Assembly (NCBI GenBank): GCA_949284445.1
Contig: CASDVP010000006.1
Coordinates: 1-48,650 of the forward strand
DNA: 48,650 bases
Origin: an uncultured Bacillota bacterium
GTDB lineage: Bacteria; Bacillota_I; Bacilli_A; RFN20; CAG-288
Reading direction: 5' to 3'
Every line of letters starts with the position of its first letter. Position 1 is the first letter of the stretch. A model generated the notes under the pieces. The model did no database searches, had not been told where the DNA came from, and saw nothing but the letters and a program-made list of their open reading frames with translations. Shown piece by piece: positions 1-8,330 of this stretch. A program made the position numbers and the translations under genes.

Positions 1-200
1 ACAGGAATTGACCTATGAAAACGTCCATGAGTTTATCGACCGTATTTTGATACATGAATTAGACCGGGAAACCAACACCCGGAAAATCGAAATCCATTAC
101 AGCTTTGTCGGACAGGTTGATACCGAGCAGGAGCCGACGCAAGTTGTCAACCATGACCGCCGCAACATGGTAGATGTAAAAAGTATCGCTATCTAACCTC
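1..200. mobile_element. Probable right end of an integrated element inserted in an ABC transporter gene
   Basis: A recombinase tail of higher GC ends at 196. The adjoining minus-strand ABC gene loses its permease domain at 189-191. I infer that the element-chromosome junction lies between about 190 and 215. The other end of the element and the missing permease part should lie to the left of this window. No terminal repeat can be checked because only one end is visible. Confidence 0.5.
2..196 (+). CDS. C-terminal end of a large serine recombinase (5' end outside window)
   Basis: The frame is open from the window edge and ends at TAA, leaving 64 visible residues. The stretch FIDRILIHELDRETNTRKIE followed by IHYSFVGQV resembles the C-terminal DUF4368-type region of large serine recombinases carried by integrative elements of Clostridia and Bacilli. 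Such enzymes excise and insert elements through a serine-linked intermediate, but the catalytic N-terminal domain is not visible here. The stretch is visibly richer in G and C than the AT-rich DNA that follows. The gene ends within a few bases of the stop of a truncated ABC gene on the other strand, which fits a recombinase gene lying at the end of its own element. The family call rests on the C-terminal region only. Confidence 0.7.
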   Translation, partial: QELTYENVHEFIDRILIHELDRETNTRKIEIHYSFVGQVDTEQEPTQVVNHDRRNMVDVKSIAI

Positions 201-1139
201 AGCAAAAGCAGTTCCGGTATAACTTTCGTCTTTATTGGTTATGACTAAAGAATTTTCTGACATAAAAGAAGTTATCGTGCTTTCTAATGAATTTTTAACT
301 CCGTTTGATAAGAGAAAAGAAAAAGTGATCGAAAACAGTGCGACGACTAAACTGAATAAAGCGATGGTTAAGAATTTTCTCTTGCTCAATAGATTAGTAT
401 AGATTTCACGAAAATTATCTATGAGTGAAAAAGGATGCCGAGTTTTAGGTTTTAATGGCAAATTAACTTGTTGGTCTATCTTGTTTTCAAATGTTATTTT
501 GCCGTCGATCAGACGAAACACTTCTGCGCACTCAGGGATTTCATCTTCTTCATGAGTGATGATAATGACAGCTCTTTTTCGACTTTCTTCAACAAGAATG
601 TCAGTGATATCGTTTCTGATATTTTTGTTTAAAGACGCTAGTGGTTCATCAGCTAATAAGATAGGCGTCTCTTTTATGAGTCCGCGAACCAAGGCGATTC
701 TCTTTTTTTCACCACCAGATAGCTCATTGAAATTTTTCTTCAATTTATTTAGAAGACCGACTCTTTTTAAGCATTCGGCTATTTTCTTTTTCTTTTCACT
801 AAGAGATAGTGAAGAAATCGCTAATGGTTTTAAGAGGTTATCTAAGACTGTTTCTTTTTCAATCGCTTGATAGTCTTGAAAGATAAAGCTGATCTTTTGA
901 TATCGGTAATCAGCTTTTTCTATTTCATTTAATGAACTAAGATCTTTTTTATCGACGATCACTTTACCTTGATAGTCATAATCCATTCCACCTATTATTT
1001 GAAGCAAAGTGCTTTTTCCAGAACCGGATTTTCCAACTAAATAATAAAGGCCAGTATCCACGATTTTAAGACTTATATTCTTAAGGGTCGGTTCCTGATT
1101 GTTTTTATAACGTTTTGTTAAATTTTGAATTTCGATCAT
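189..1139 (-). pseudogene. ABC transporter ATPase-permease, permease domain truncated
   Basis: The 316-residue product has an ABC ATPase domain with Walker A GKSGSGKS, signature LSGGEKKR and Walker B ILLADEP. One membrane helix follows near residues 260-285 and then about 30 residues that resemble the start of an extracytoplasmic FtsX/MacB loop. The neighbour upstream in the same operon has the same order but is 653 residues long, so about half of this protein is missing. The stop is read from bases at or next to the serine recombinase end, so I treat the gene as cut by an insertion. I prefer the ATG at 1139, which has GAGGA seven bases upstream, over the ATG at 1145. The ATPase half could still be expressed. 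Confidence 0.7.
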
Positions 1140-1141
1140 AA

Positions 1142-3103
1142 TCATTCCTCACCTTCTAATTCTTTTTTGATGTCATCATTCTTGATTCGTTTTAGCGGTA
1201 AACTACTGGCAAGAGTGGAAATGAAAATAGAAAGGATATTTACTATTAGAAAGGCTATAATGTCGAAATACTTTAGAAAATTAGGATAATTATAGAAGTT
1301 AGTTATACAGTTGATTAACAATGTGATCAATAGGCTGAAGATTGAAAAGAAAATCAACGTTTGCAGAAAGAATAAGATAGATGTGCTCAGCGTTAGTCGC
1401 TTCTTATTTTTCTCAGTATTTTCATATAAGGTTAATAATGCGAATAGTCTTATATTTTCATCATATAAAGAGTAGATGGCTAAGAATTCTAGATTCAGTG
1501 CAGATAACAAAAATAAGAATAAGAAAATGACTAAAATTACTGTCAATGAAGAGATGATGGTATCACTGGATTCATCAGCTTCTAAAATTTTGGAGTTGAT
1601 AGTTATATTATTATCAGATAGTTTTAGAGTTTCTTTAAAAGCAAATGGGTCGTCAATATTGATGATATTCTTCTGTGATCTGAAATCATCATTCATATTA
1701 TTAGTTATATAGAACAGATCTATAACTGAAGTTAATTTGCCTATTTCTTCAGAAATTTTTGGAAGAAATATCTTATTTAATACATCGTAGATTTGATCAT
1801 ATGAATAATATATCGTCGGTGTGTTAAACAATTCGTTCTCAGAGGCTAAACCGACGATATGGAAATCGAATGTTTCATCATAAATATCGGTGTTTTTATA
1901 ATCGTTTAAATATACGATTTTATTTTCAACGATGGATATGGTGTCACCTTCAGCCTCTTCATAATTGATATCGAATGCTTTCAGAAATGATTTATTAACT
2001 ATTATTTGATCATGCTTTTCAATCGTATGACCTTGAGATAATTTGTAATTGTATTGCTTAAAACAAGGCAAAATTTTGACGACGTTCGTTTTTGCGTGAT
2101 AATAAATTTCGTTTTGTTCAGATAGAAAATAAGATAGGCACGGATAACTTTCATCTATATTTAATTTTCGCAATTCTTCCTCAGTTAATGCTTCTCTTCT
2201 TTTCAAAGTCAGATGACCTGAAGATGCGCTGATTGTTTCTTCTTTATATATTTCAATCGTGTTGTAGTTATAAAACTCTTGCATCAGATAGTTGATGCTA
2301 TTGGGTAGTTGAAATCGTAAATTTATTCCTAGATATAAAAGACTTAGTGCGAATGCTAAGAATATAGTTGATAAAAAAACTCTTAACTTTTTAGAACGTA
2401 AATATTTGCGCATTATTTTAAGGCCATTTGAAATAGATAGACTAGATGTTTCATTTTTTATTTTTTCTTCTTTTGTCTCACCTGTGTTTTTTGTCTTTAA
2501 TGGCTTGATAAGTCCGTCTTCTAATAAATAAAGATTATCTGCGATTTGATAGGCAGATTTTTCATCATGTGTGACTAATATGATCAGATGATCCTTTGCT
2601 AAATCTTTAAGGATTTTATATATTTCCCAAGAATTCTTCTCATCTAATTGGCCAGTCGGTTCGTCGAGGATGATTATGTCATTCTTACATATCAATGCTC
2701 TAGCGATGCTCGCTCTCATCATTTCACCACCAGAGACTTCTTTTGGATAACGCTTTAGCAACCCCTCAATACCTACTGATTCAAAAATCTTTTTAATTTC
2801 ATTCGTATCAGGTTCAATACCATTTAGTTTACAAGAGAGACTGACATTTTCTTCTAATGTTAAATAATCTAAAAGCAAGGGAGATTGAAACACAACAGCC
2901 GGTTTTGATTTAGAAATTATGTTAATGGAACCTGTTTTTGGCTTTAATAAAGATGACATCAATGATAATAAAGTTGATTTTCCTGAACCTGAACGCCCTA
3001 AAATGATATTCAAACCTGGACCCATGAACTTTTGGCTGAGGTTATTAAATATCATATTGGTGTCATAGCTGAAACTGATATTGTTTAAAATTATCTCACT
3101 CAT
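1142..3103 (-). CDS. ABC transporter, fused ATPase and FtsX-type permease (653 aa)
   Basis: The N-terminal ABC ATPase has Walker A GRSGSGKS at residues 36-43, signature VSGGEMMR and Walker B IIILDEP. A membrane helix follows near 240-262, then a large extracytoplasmic region, and three hydrophobic segments in the last 140 residues. That is the layout of MacB/FtsX-type half transporters with the domain order ATPase-permease. These move lipids, peptides or drugs, or act mechanically on envelope proteins, rather than importing nutrients. It is followed by the truncated second ATPase-permease, and the intact pair probably formed a heterodimer. The substrate cannot be told from sequence. If the partner is truly broken, the system may be inactive. 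Confidence 0.8.
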   Translation of the reverse strand: MSEIILNNISFSYDTNMIFNNLSQKFMGPGLNIILGRSGSGKSTLLSLMSSLLKPKTGSINIISKSKPAVVFQSPLLLDYLTLEENVSLSCKLNGIEPDTNEIKKIFESVGIEGLLKRYPKEVSGGEMMRASIARALICKNDIIILDEPTGQLDEKNSWEIYKILKDLAKDHLIILVTHDEKSAYQIADNLYLLEDGLIKPLKTKNTGETKEEKIKNETSSLSISNGLKIMRKYLRSKKLRVFLSTIFLAFALSLLYLGINLRFQLPNSINYLMQEFYNYNTIEIYKEETISASSGHLTLKRREALTEEELRKLNIDESYPCLSYFLSEQNEIYYHAKTNVVKILPCFKQYNYKLSQGHTIEKHDQIIVNKSFLKAFDINYEEAEGDTISIVENKIVYLNDYKNTDIYDETFDFHIVGLASENELFNTPTIYYSYDQIYDVLNKIFLPKISEEIGKLTSVIDLFYITNNMNDDFRSQKNIINIDDPFAFKETLKLSDNNITINSKILEADESSDTIISSLTVILVIFLFLFLLSALNLEFLAIYSLYDENIRLFALLTLYENTEKNKKRLTLSTSILFFLQTLIFFSIFSLLITLLINCITNFYNYPNFLKYFDIIAFLIVNILSIFISTLASSLPLKRIKNDDIKKELEGEE

Positions 3104-3400
3104 ATATATCTCACACTAATATTTAGTGGAAAGATAGTGTTTTGTCTAAAAAATCATTTTAATTCAGCATATTGTTTTAATGGCTATAAGTAAAAATAAC
3201 ACTCCACAAAAAATAGTATTCCCAATTAGAAGATAAATAATGGTGAGTTACTGATATAAAAATAGATAAAAGCACTCTTGATTATCTCTCAAAAGAAAAC
3301 ATATTATTTAGCTGTTATAATAGAACAATAATGATTTAGTAAAATAGCAAATTAAACTTTCAATAATAAATTGCTAAACATTTATTCTTTGCAAATATTA
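3104..3400. other. AT-rich intergenic stretch without a recognisable gene
   Basis: It separates the ABC operon from the decayed ATPase gene. On the minus strand TAGACA (3143-3148) and TAAATA (3120-3125), 17 bases apart, could serve the ABC operon, but this is weak. I see nothing else. Confidence 0.4.
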
Positions 3401-4338
3401 TTATTTAATGAATTTTAATAAGAAATCTACAAGTTCAATAATTATAAATCCATTATTATTATCTTTTTCTTCTAATGGCTTGTTAACGACTAATATTTTT
3501 TGAATACTATCATTCAATGCAAGAAAAGGTTTAATCTCACGTTGTCTTGTTTCTTTTTCTGAAATATCTGAGCAAGCTTGTATATATAATTTTTTATTTC
3601 CACGTTCAGCAATGAAATCAATTTCCATTTGTGTTCTTGTTGTTATGTTATGTTCATTTTTACTAAACATATCAAATGTTCCGACATTTACATGATAATT
3701 ATTATATAGAAGTTCATTGTAAAGTAGATTTTCGACCATCTGCCCTTTCATCTTGAAATGCAAAATTACATCTTGTATTTTTCAATCGATTATCGATGTA
3801 ATAATATTTCTTAGTTGTTCTGATGATTCTCTTCCCATTGATATCATATCGTTGGGCTTCCTGAAGGATAAATGAATCTTTAAAAGCGGTAATGATATTG
3901 TTAATTGTTTCACCATCGATTCTATTTTTAGTCTTTTGCTTATATATTGTCGCTAGTTTGCTGCTGCTTATAAGCTCTCCGAGACATGTGGCTAATAGGA
4001 TTGACATCTCATCTAAAGCTTTTTGTCTTCGGAAATGATATCTTTCAATTATATCTTTGAGATAAAGTCGTCTCAAACAAGTTTTTAGATATTCTTTTTT
4101 TTCGTGGGAGCTATTTTTAAGAACGACTTGAGACATACCACCATAGAAAAGATAATCACTTAGAACTTTATACGCATCATTATTTGTGCAATTGACATAT
4201 TCTTCGAAAGATAATAGCCCATGAATAGATTTTCTAATAAGTAGGATTTATCGCACCTTTGATGCCGGTGATCACTTTAGGATATCAATTATTTCGATTG
4301 CCGATCAGTTTTTGTAAGTATAAGTCTCGTTTAATCAT
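3401..4338 (-). pseudogene. Decayed AAA ATPase of the AAA_14/DUF4143 family
   Basis: The start MIKRDLYLQKLIGNRNN, then a TGA, then YPKVITGIKGA matches the N-terminus of this ATPase family (normally KVITGxRRxGKS). A stop and a deletion follow that remove most of the ATPase domain. The frame resumes with GLLSFEEYV and YLFYGGMSQVVL, continues as LYLKDIIERYHF, and shifts frame near 3714-3763 before MVENLLYNELLYNNYHVNVG. The parts together cover the N-terminus and the whole DUF4143 region with at least two in-frame stops, one frameshift and one large deletion. Intact members are about 400 residues long and of uncertain function. They often occur in many copies per genome. Confidence 0.8.
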
Positions 4339-4397
4339 ATTTATTCTAATCAAAAAACTATGTACACACACGTTTTTTACCGATTACAAAGTATCGA

Positions 4398-5180
4398 TTA
4401 ACTTTGCTTTAATGCATTTATGATTAAGCAATATGCTGTCAATGCGCCGATACCATTTGGTACAGGTGTGTACAAAATATTGTCATCAGGTTGAAAACTT
4501 AGATCGCCATGGCCATCATGATATCCACAGTCGAGAATGATTTGTTTATCATGGAGCAACTCTGATGAAATCAGATCATCTTTACCAGAGGCTAATGCGA
4601 GGATATCAGCATTTTTGATGCTTTCTTGGAGAGTGATAGTCGGTGTCTTGGAATGAGCGACGGTGATTGTAGCATTGTATTTATTCAATAATAAAGCTAA
4701 TGGCAAACCGACTGTTAATGAACGACCGATGACCAATGCCTTTCTGGAAGATATTTCAAGATTGTAAAAATCAATAAATGCTTTGACTGATTGAATGGTT
4801 GCCGGAAGATAGTCTAGATCTCCTTTTAATAATCGACCTAAGTTCATATCAGTCATTCTATCTGGATCTAAATCTGGATTGATTCTTTTGATGAAATCAT
4901 CTTCATTTTTGATATTTAAAGGACGTGCTAAAACTGTGAAATGATCTTTTGATTTTCCTTCAAACTCAGCTAAACTTTGTGAGATATTTTCCGTGTTTAA
5001 AAATCCTTCTTCGTAAGGGATTGAGAATTCATCTAAAACCCGTTTGATCCCTTTTAGATAATAAAAAGAATCGAGATTGTTTTTATCTGAATACAAGTAA
5101 AAAGGATGTTTGATCTTTTCACGATTGATTGAAATAAAGGTTTTGAGTTGTTCTTTTATGGGTTTTGCTAACAGTTTCAT
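4398..5180 (-). CDS. folD: FolD-like methylenetetrahydrofolate dehydrogenase/cyclohydrolase, divergent
   Basis: FolD interconverts 5,10-methylene-, 5,10-methenyl- and 10-formyl-tetrahydrofolate in the cytosol. The C-terminal dinucleotide-binding half is clear: VIGRSLTVGLPLALLL near 150-165, HSKT near 176-179 and TPVPNGIGALT near 238-248. The N-terminal catalytic half is unusual. The family lysine four residues after the conserved Tyr aligns with Ile45, with a Lys beside it at 46. The VQLPLP motif reads VLARPLN, so the usual Gln is absent, while the Asp of the DVDG motif is kept as Asp107. At 260 residues it is shorter than the usual 280-290. The ATG overlaps the end of fhs by 4 bases. Its place after fhs supports the FolD call, but activity may be partial. 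Confidence 0.8.
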   Translation of the reverse strand: MKLLAKPIKEQLKTFISINREKIKHPFYLYSDKNNLDSFYYLKGIKRVLDEFSIPYEEGFLNTENISQSLAEFEGKSKDHFTVLARPLNIKNEDDFIKRINPDLDPDRMTDMNLGRLLKGDLDYLPATIQSVKAFIDFYNLEISSRKALVIGRSLTVGLPLALLLNKYNATITVAHSKTPTITLQESIKNADILALASGKDDLISSELLHDKQIILDCGYHDGHGDLSFQPDDNILYTPVPNGIGALTAYCLIINALKQS

Positions 5181-6784
5181 TTATCTTTTCCTTGTGGCAC
5201 TTTCGGTAGTCCAGGCATAGTCATCACTGCACCTGTTAAAGGCACTATAAATTTAGCGCCTTCAAAAATTCTTAAATCCTTGACGTGAAGAGTGTGAGTT
5301 GGAACGTTTAATAGCTTGCTATTATCACTCAAGGAATTGGGAGTTTTACTGATGCAGACATAATAATTTCGGGCTTCAGTCTGATTCAGATCAGATAATT
5401 TTTTAAAAACTTCTGGAGAATACTCTACACTCGTAGCACCATATATTTTTTTTGATATTGTTTCAATCTTTGTGAATAAATCTTCTTCTTTAGTAACTAT
5501 CGGTTGGTATTTAGCAGGTGTATGCTCGATAATTTTGATAGCTTTAGAAGCTAAATCTTTAGCACCATCTGGTCCATCAGAATAGGAAGAATTTAAACTG
5601 TATGGAATATTCTTTTCTTTTAAGTGATTGATTATAACCTCTGTCTCTTTATCATCATCTGAAGAGAAATGGTTGATCGCAACGATAACAGGTATGTGAT
5701 AATAAGAAGTATTTTCTAAATGCTTATCTAGGTTGGCTAATCCTATTTTAACTGCTTCACAGTTAGGAGTATTTAAATCTTCGAATTTAACACCACCATG
5801 TAATTTTAAAGCTCTGACCGAGCAGACCATCACGATTAAATCGGGATTGAAGTGACCTATTTGTGAGACGATATCCAGATATTTTTCCATTCCTAAATCA
5901 CTTCCGAAACCAGCTTCTGTAACCACATAATCGGCTAATTTTAAGCTTAAATCTGTGGCGATAATAGAGTTTGTTCCGTGGGCGATATTAGCGAAAGGAC
6001 CTCCGTGAACGATAGCAGGAGTCGAGTATTTAGTTTGCACGAGATTCGGATACAAAGCGTAGTGAATGAGTCGTTTGATGGAATTGCGAATCTTTAAATC
6101 TTTGACTTGAATCTCTTTACCAGATTTTGAATAGGCGACTAAGATATCATCGACACGGTTTAAAAAGTCTTCTTCATCTGTTGCTAAGCAAAAGATTGCC
6201 ATGATTTCTGATGCTGCAGTTATCACAAAAGAGCTCTCGTGGATTTGACCATCTTTGGGATTGACTGCTACCTTGATTCTTCTTAAAGAGCGGTCGTTCA
6301 TATCCATTGCACGTGGAAAGACGATCTGTTCTGGATCAACATCTAAGTCAGAATTCTGATAAGCTTCGTTATCGATCATACTGGCGATGAGATTATTGAC
6401 AGCAGTGATAGCATGTAGATCACCAGTGAAATGAAGATTGATATCTTCTTCAGGATATAAGGTTGCTTCACCGCCTCCACAACCACCGCCTTTAACACCA
6501 AAAACTGGCCCAAGTGATGGTTCTCTTAAACATGCGATGACTTGTTTATTCAATGCTTTTAATCCATCAGCTAAGCCAATCGCAGTAGTGGTTTTACCTT
6601 CACCAGCTTTCGTAGGAGTGATTGCTGTTGTTAAAATCAATTTACCTTTTCTCTGCTTTTGATAGAGGCTTTTATCAGTGATTTTAGAATAGATATCACC
6701 ATAAGTGAATAGCTCTTCGGGAGTTAAGCCAAGATCTTTTGCAACTTCAGTAATTTTTCTGATTTTCATTTTTGGATTCCTCAT
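5177..6784 (-). CDS. fhs: Formate-tetrahydrofolate ligase
   Basis: The enzyme makes 10-formyl-tetrahydrofolate from formate, ATP and tetrahydrofolate, feeding purine synthesis and formyl-methionine. At 535 residues it is slightly shorter than the usual 555. Family motifs are present: P-loop TPTKAGEGKTTT, LREPSLGPVFGVKGG, EDINLHFTGDLHAI, TEAGFGSDLGMEK and, near the end, PLTGAVMTMPGLP. The start at 6784 overlaps the end of the miaA-tcdA gene by 38 bases and has AAAGGA five bases upstream. An ATG five codons later also has AGGA in front of it. It pairs with folD directly downstream, a common one-carbon arrangement. Confidence 0.95.
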   Translation of the reverse strand: MRNPKMKIRKITEVAKDLGLTPEELFTYGDIYSKITDKSLYQKQRKGKLILTTAITPTKAGEGKTTTAIGLADGLKALNKQVIACLREPSLGPVFGVKGGGCGGGEATLYPEEDINLHFTGDLHAITAVNNLIASMIDNEAYQNSDLDVDPEQIVFPRAMDMNDRSLRRIKVAVNPKDGQIHESSFVITAASEIMAIFCLATDEEDFLNRVDDILVAYSKSGKEIQVKDLKIRNSIKRLIHYALYPNLVQTKYSTPAIVHGGPFANIAHGTNSIIATDLSLKLADYVVTEAGFGSDLGMEKYLDIVSQIGHFNPDLIVMVCSVRALKLHGGVKFEDLNTPNCEAVKIGLANLDKHLENTSYYHIPVIVAINHFSSDDDKETEVIINHLKEKNIPYSLNSSYSDGPDGAKDLASKAIKIIEHTPAKYQPIVTKEEDLFTKIETISKKIYGATSVEYSPEVFKKLSDLNQTEARNYYVCISKTPNSLSDNSKLLNVPTHTLHVKDLRIFEGAKFIVPLTGAVMTMPGLPKVPQGKDK

Positions 6785-8330
6785 ATAATTCCTTTAATAT
6801 CCAACTGACTATAGCATTACCACCAGCGTTAGTAGCAGTGATCAAAGAGCCGATAGTTTTACTGTTTTTAGGTCCTTTTAAGCGACCGGATTGTGAATAG
6901 ACAGCTATGATATTATTAATATCTTCTTCTATTATAGACGATTTTTGTAAGGCTTCTTTAAATCTTTTGGCAAGAGGATCAACGGCATATAACAATTGCC
7001 CATATTTAACTTTAGTAGAGTCATATTGAAAACCTAATCCTTGACTAGAGATGAAATGAGAGCCATCTTTTTTAGCTTTTAAGTACAGAGCGATTTTAGC
7101 ATCGATATTATCTACACAGTCGATGATATAGTCATATTTATCATGTGGTAAATCATCAATACTAGTGATTGTTTTATTTATGCCTGTGATTTTACATAAA
7201 GGATTTAAATCTAAAGCTTTTTTTGAACATACTTCAACTTTAGATTTGTTCAAATCATTCAAATCGTAGAAGATTTGACGATTCAAATTAGATTCATTAA
7301 CCATATCATAGTCGATGATGGTGATGTTAACAAAACCAGTTCTGACTAGAGCGTTTAAAGCATTTGCACCTACGCCTCCAACTCCAGCTAAGAGAATATT
7401 TAATCTTTCGATTCTATTTAACATGCCTGGCTTTAATAATGCGGATGTTCTTTCTTTTAAAAGATGATTATAAGAGATGATGTCATAGATTTCTTTTTTT
7501 TCTTTTACAATAACATCATCAAATTGGTTTCTTAAAAAAGTGCGCTGTTTTTTTGCATATTGATGTGTGTGAATTTTGATATCTTCTTTAATTTTATCGA
7601 TAGTATCACCATTTTTGATGCCATTGATAACTTCTTTATAACCGACAGCTTGAAACGCTTTTAAATCTGATGGATATTTCTTCATCAAGTTTTTGACTTC
7701 ATCCATCAATCCATTTTGGAACATCATTTCGATTCTTTGATCGATCAGCTCATTGCCTTTATTTTTATCAACGGATATTTGAAAGAAAACAGTCGGATAT
7801 AAAGGTTTATGATCGTTAGCTTTTAAAACATCTTTTCTGGAAACGCCTTCATCGATCTGTTCTAATGCTCTTATGACTCGGCGTGGATTTTTGTTGTCGA
7901 TCATCTCATATAATTCAGGATCTTTTTCTTTGAGAATTTGTTGTAAATTCTCTAAAGACATATCCCTGTATTTTGAATCCTTTATGTCATTCTCTTTAAA
8001 TTGATAGTTGAAAAGAAGTGCTTTGATATAAAGAAAAGTGCCGCCGACTATCAACACGTCTTGATTATTTCTCACATATTCTTCTAAAACAGGTCGATAT
8101 TCTTTTTGAAATTCATAAACACTGACTTCTTCATTCGGGTAATACTTATCATAAAAATGATATTCGATATCGCCGATATCAGTAATCTTTGGTTTATCAG
8201 TTCCGATGTTCATCTCTTTGTAACATTGAAAAGCATCAGCTGAAATGATCGGCAAATGAAATTTCTTAGCTAGTTTTAACGCTAACGACGTCTTACCTGA
8301 GGCGGTTTGCCCGAGAATTACATAAATCAA
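6747..8330 (-). CDS. miaA: Fusion of tRNA dimethylallyltransferase (MiaA) with a TcdA-like E1 enzyme
   Basis: Residues 1 to about 285 are MiaA: P-loop GQTASGKT at 7-14, ISADAFQCYK, NIGTDKP, VGGTFLYIKAL and the C-terminal QYAKKQRTFLRNQ. MiaA puts the dimethylallyl group on A37 of tRNAs reading UNN codons. Residues about 295-527 are an E1/ThiF domain: RTSALLKPG, nucleotide loop GVGGVG at 316-321, NLNRQIF, DCVDN, and DPLAKRF at 451-457. The last motif and the ending GSLITATNAGGNAIVSWIL are characteristic of TcdA (CsdL), which cyclises t6A37 to ct6A37. E. coli TcdA has a Cys in its VDCVFS segment; here the matching segment is IIAVYS. No stop or start lies between the halves. The start is TTG at 8330, with AGGAGA about nine bases upstream. 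The fused gene sits after mutL as miaA does in many Bacilli. Confidence 0.93.
   Translation of the reverse strand: MIYVILGQTASGKTSLALKLAKKFHLPIISADAFQCYKEMNIGTDKPKITDIGDIEYHFYDKYYPNEEVSVYEFQKEYRPVLEEYVRNNQDVLIVGGTFLYIKALLFNYQFKENDIKDSKYRDMSLENLQQILKEKDPELYEMIDNKNPRRVIRALEQIDEGVSRKDVLKANDHKPLYPTVFFQISVDKNKGNELIDQRIEMMFQNGLMDEVKNLMKKYPSDLKAFQAVGYKEVINGIKNGDTIDKIKEDIKIHTHQYAKKQRTFLRNQFDDVIVKEKKEIYDIISYNHLLKERTSALLKPGMLNRIERLNILLAGVGGVGANALNALVRTGFVNITIIDYDMVNESNLNRQIFYDLNDLNKSKVEVCSKKALDLNPLCKITGINKTITSIDDLPHDKYDYIIDCVDNIDAKIALYLKAKKDGSHFISSQGLGFQYDSTKVKYGQLLYAVDPLAKRFKEALQKSSIIEEDINNIIAVYSQSGRLKGPKNSKTIGSLITATNAGGNAIVSWILKELYEESKNENQKNY

Noticed and set aside
556..870. Open frame on the plus strand opposite the truncated ABC gene
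   Set aside because: It is the mirror of a well-supported ATPase frame, has no ribosome site and no family likeness.
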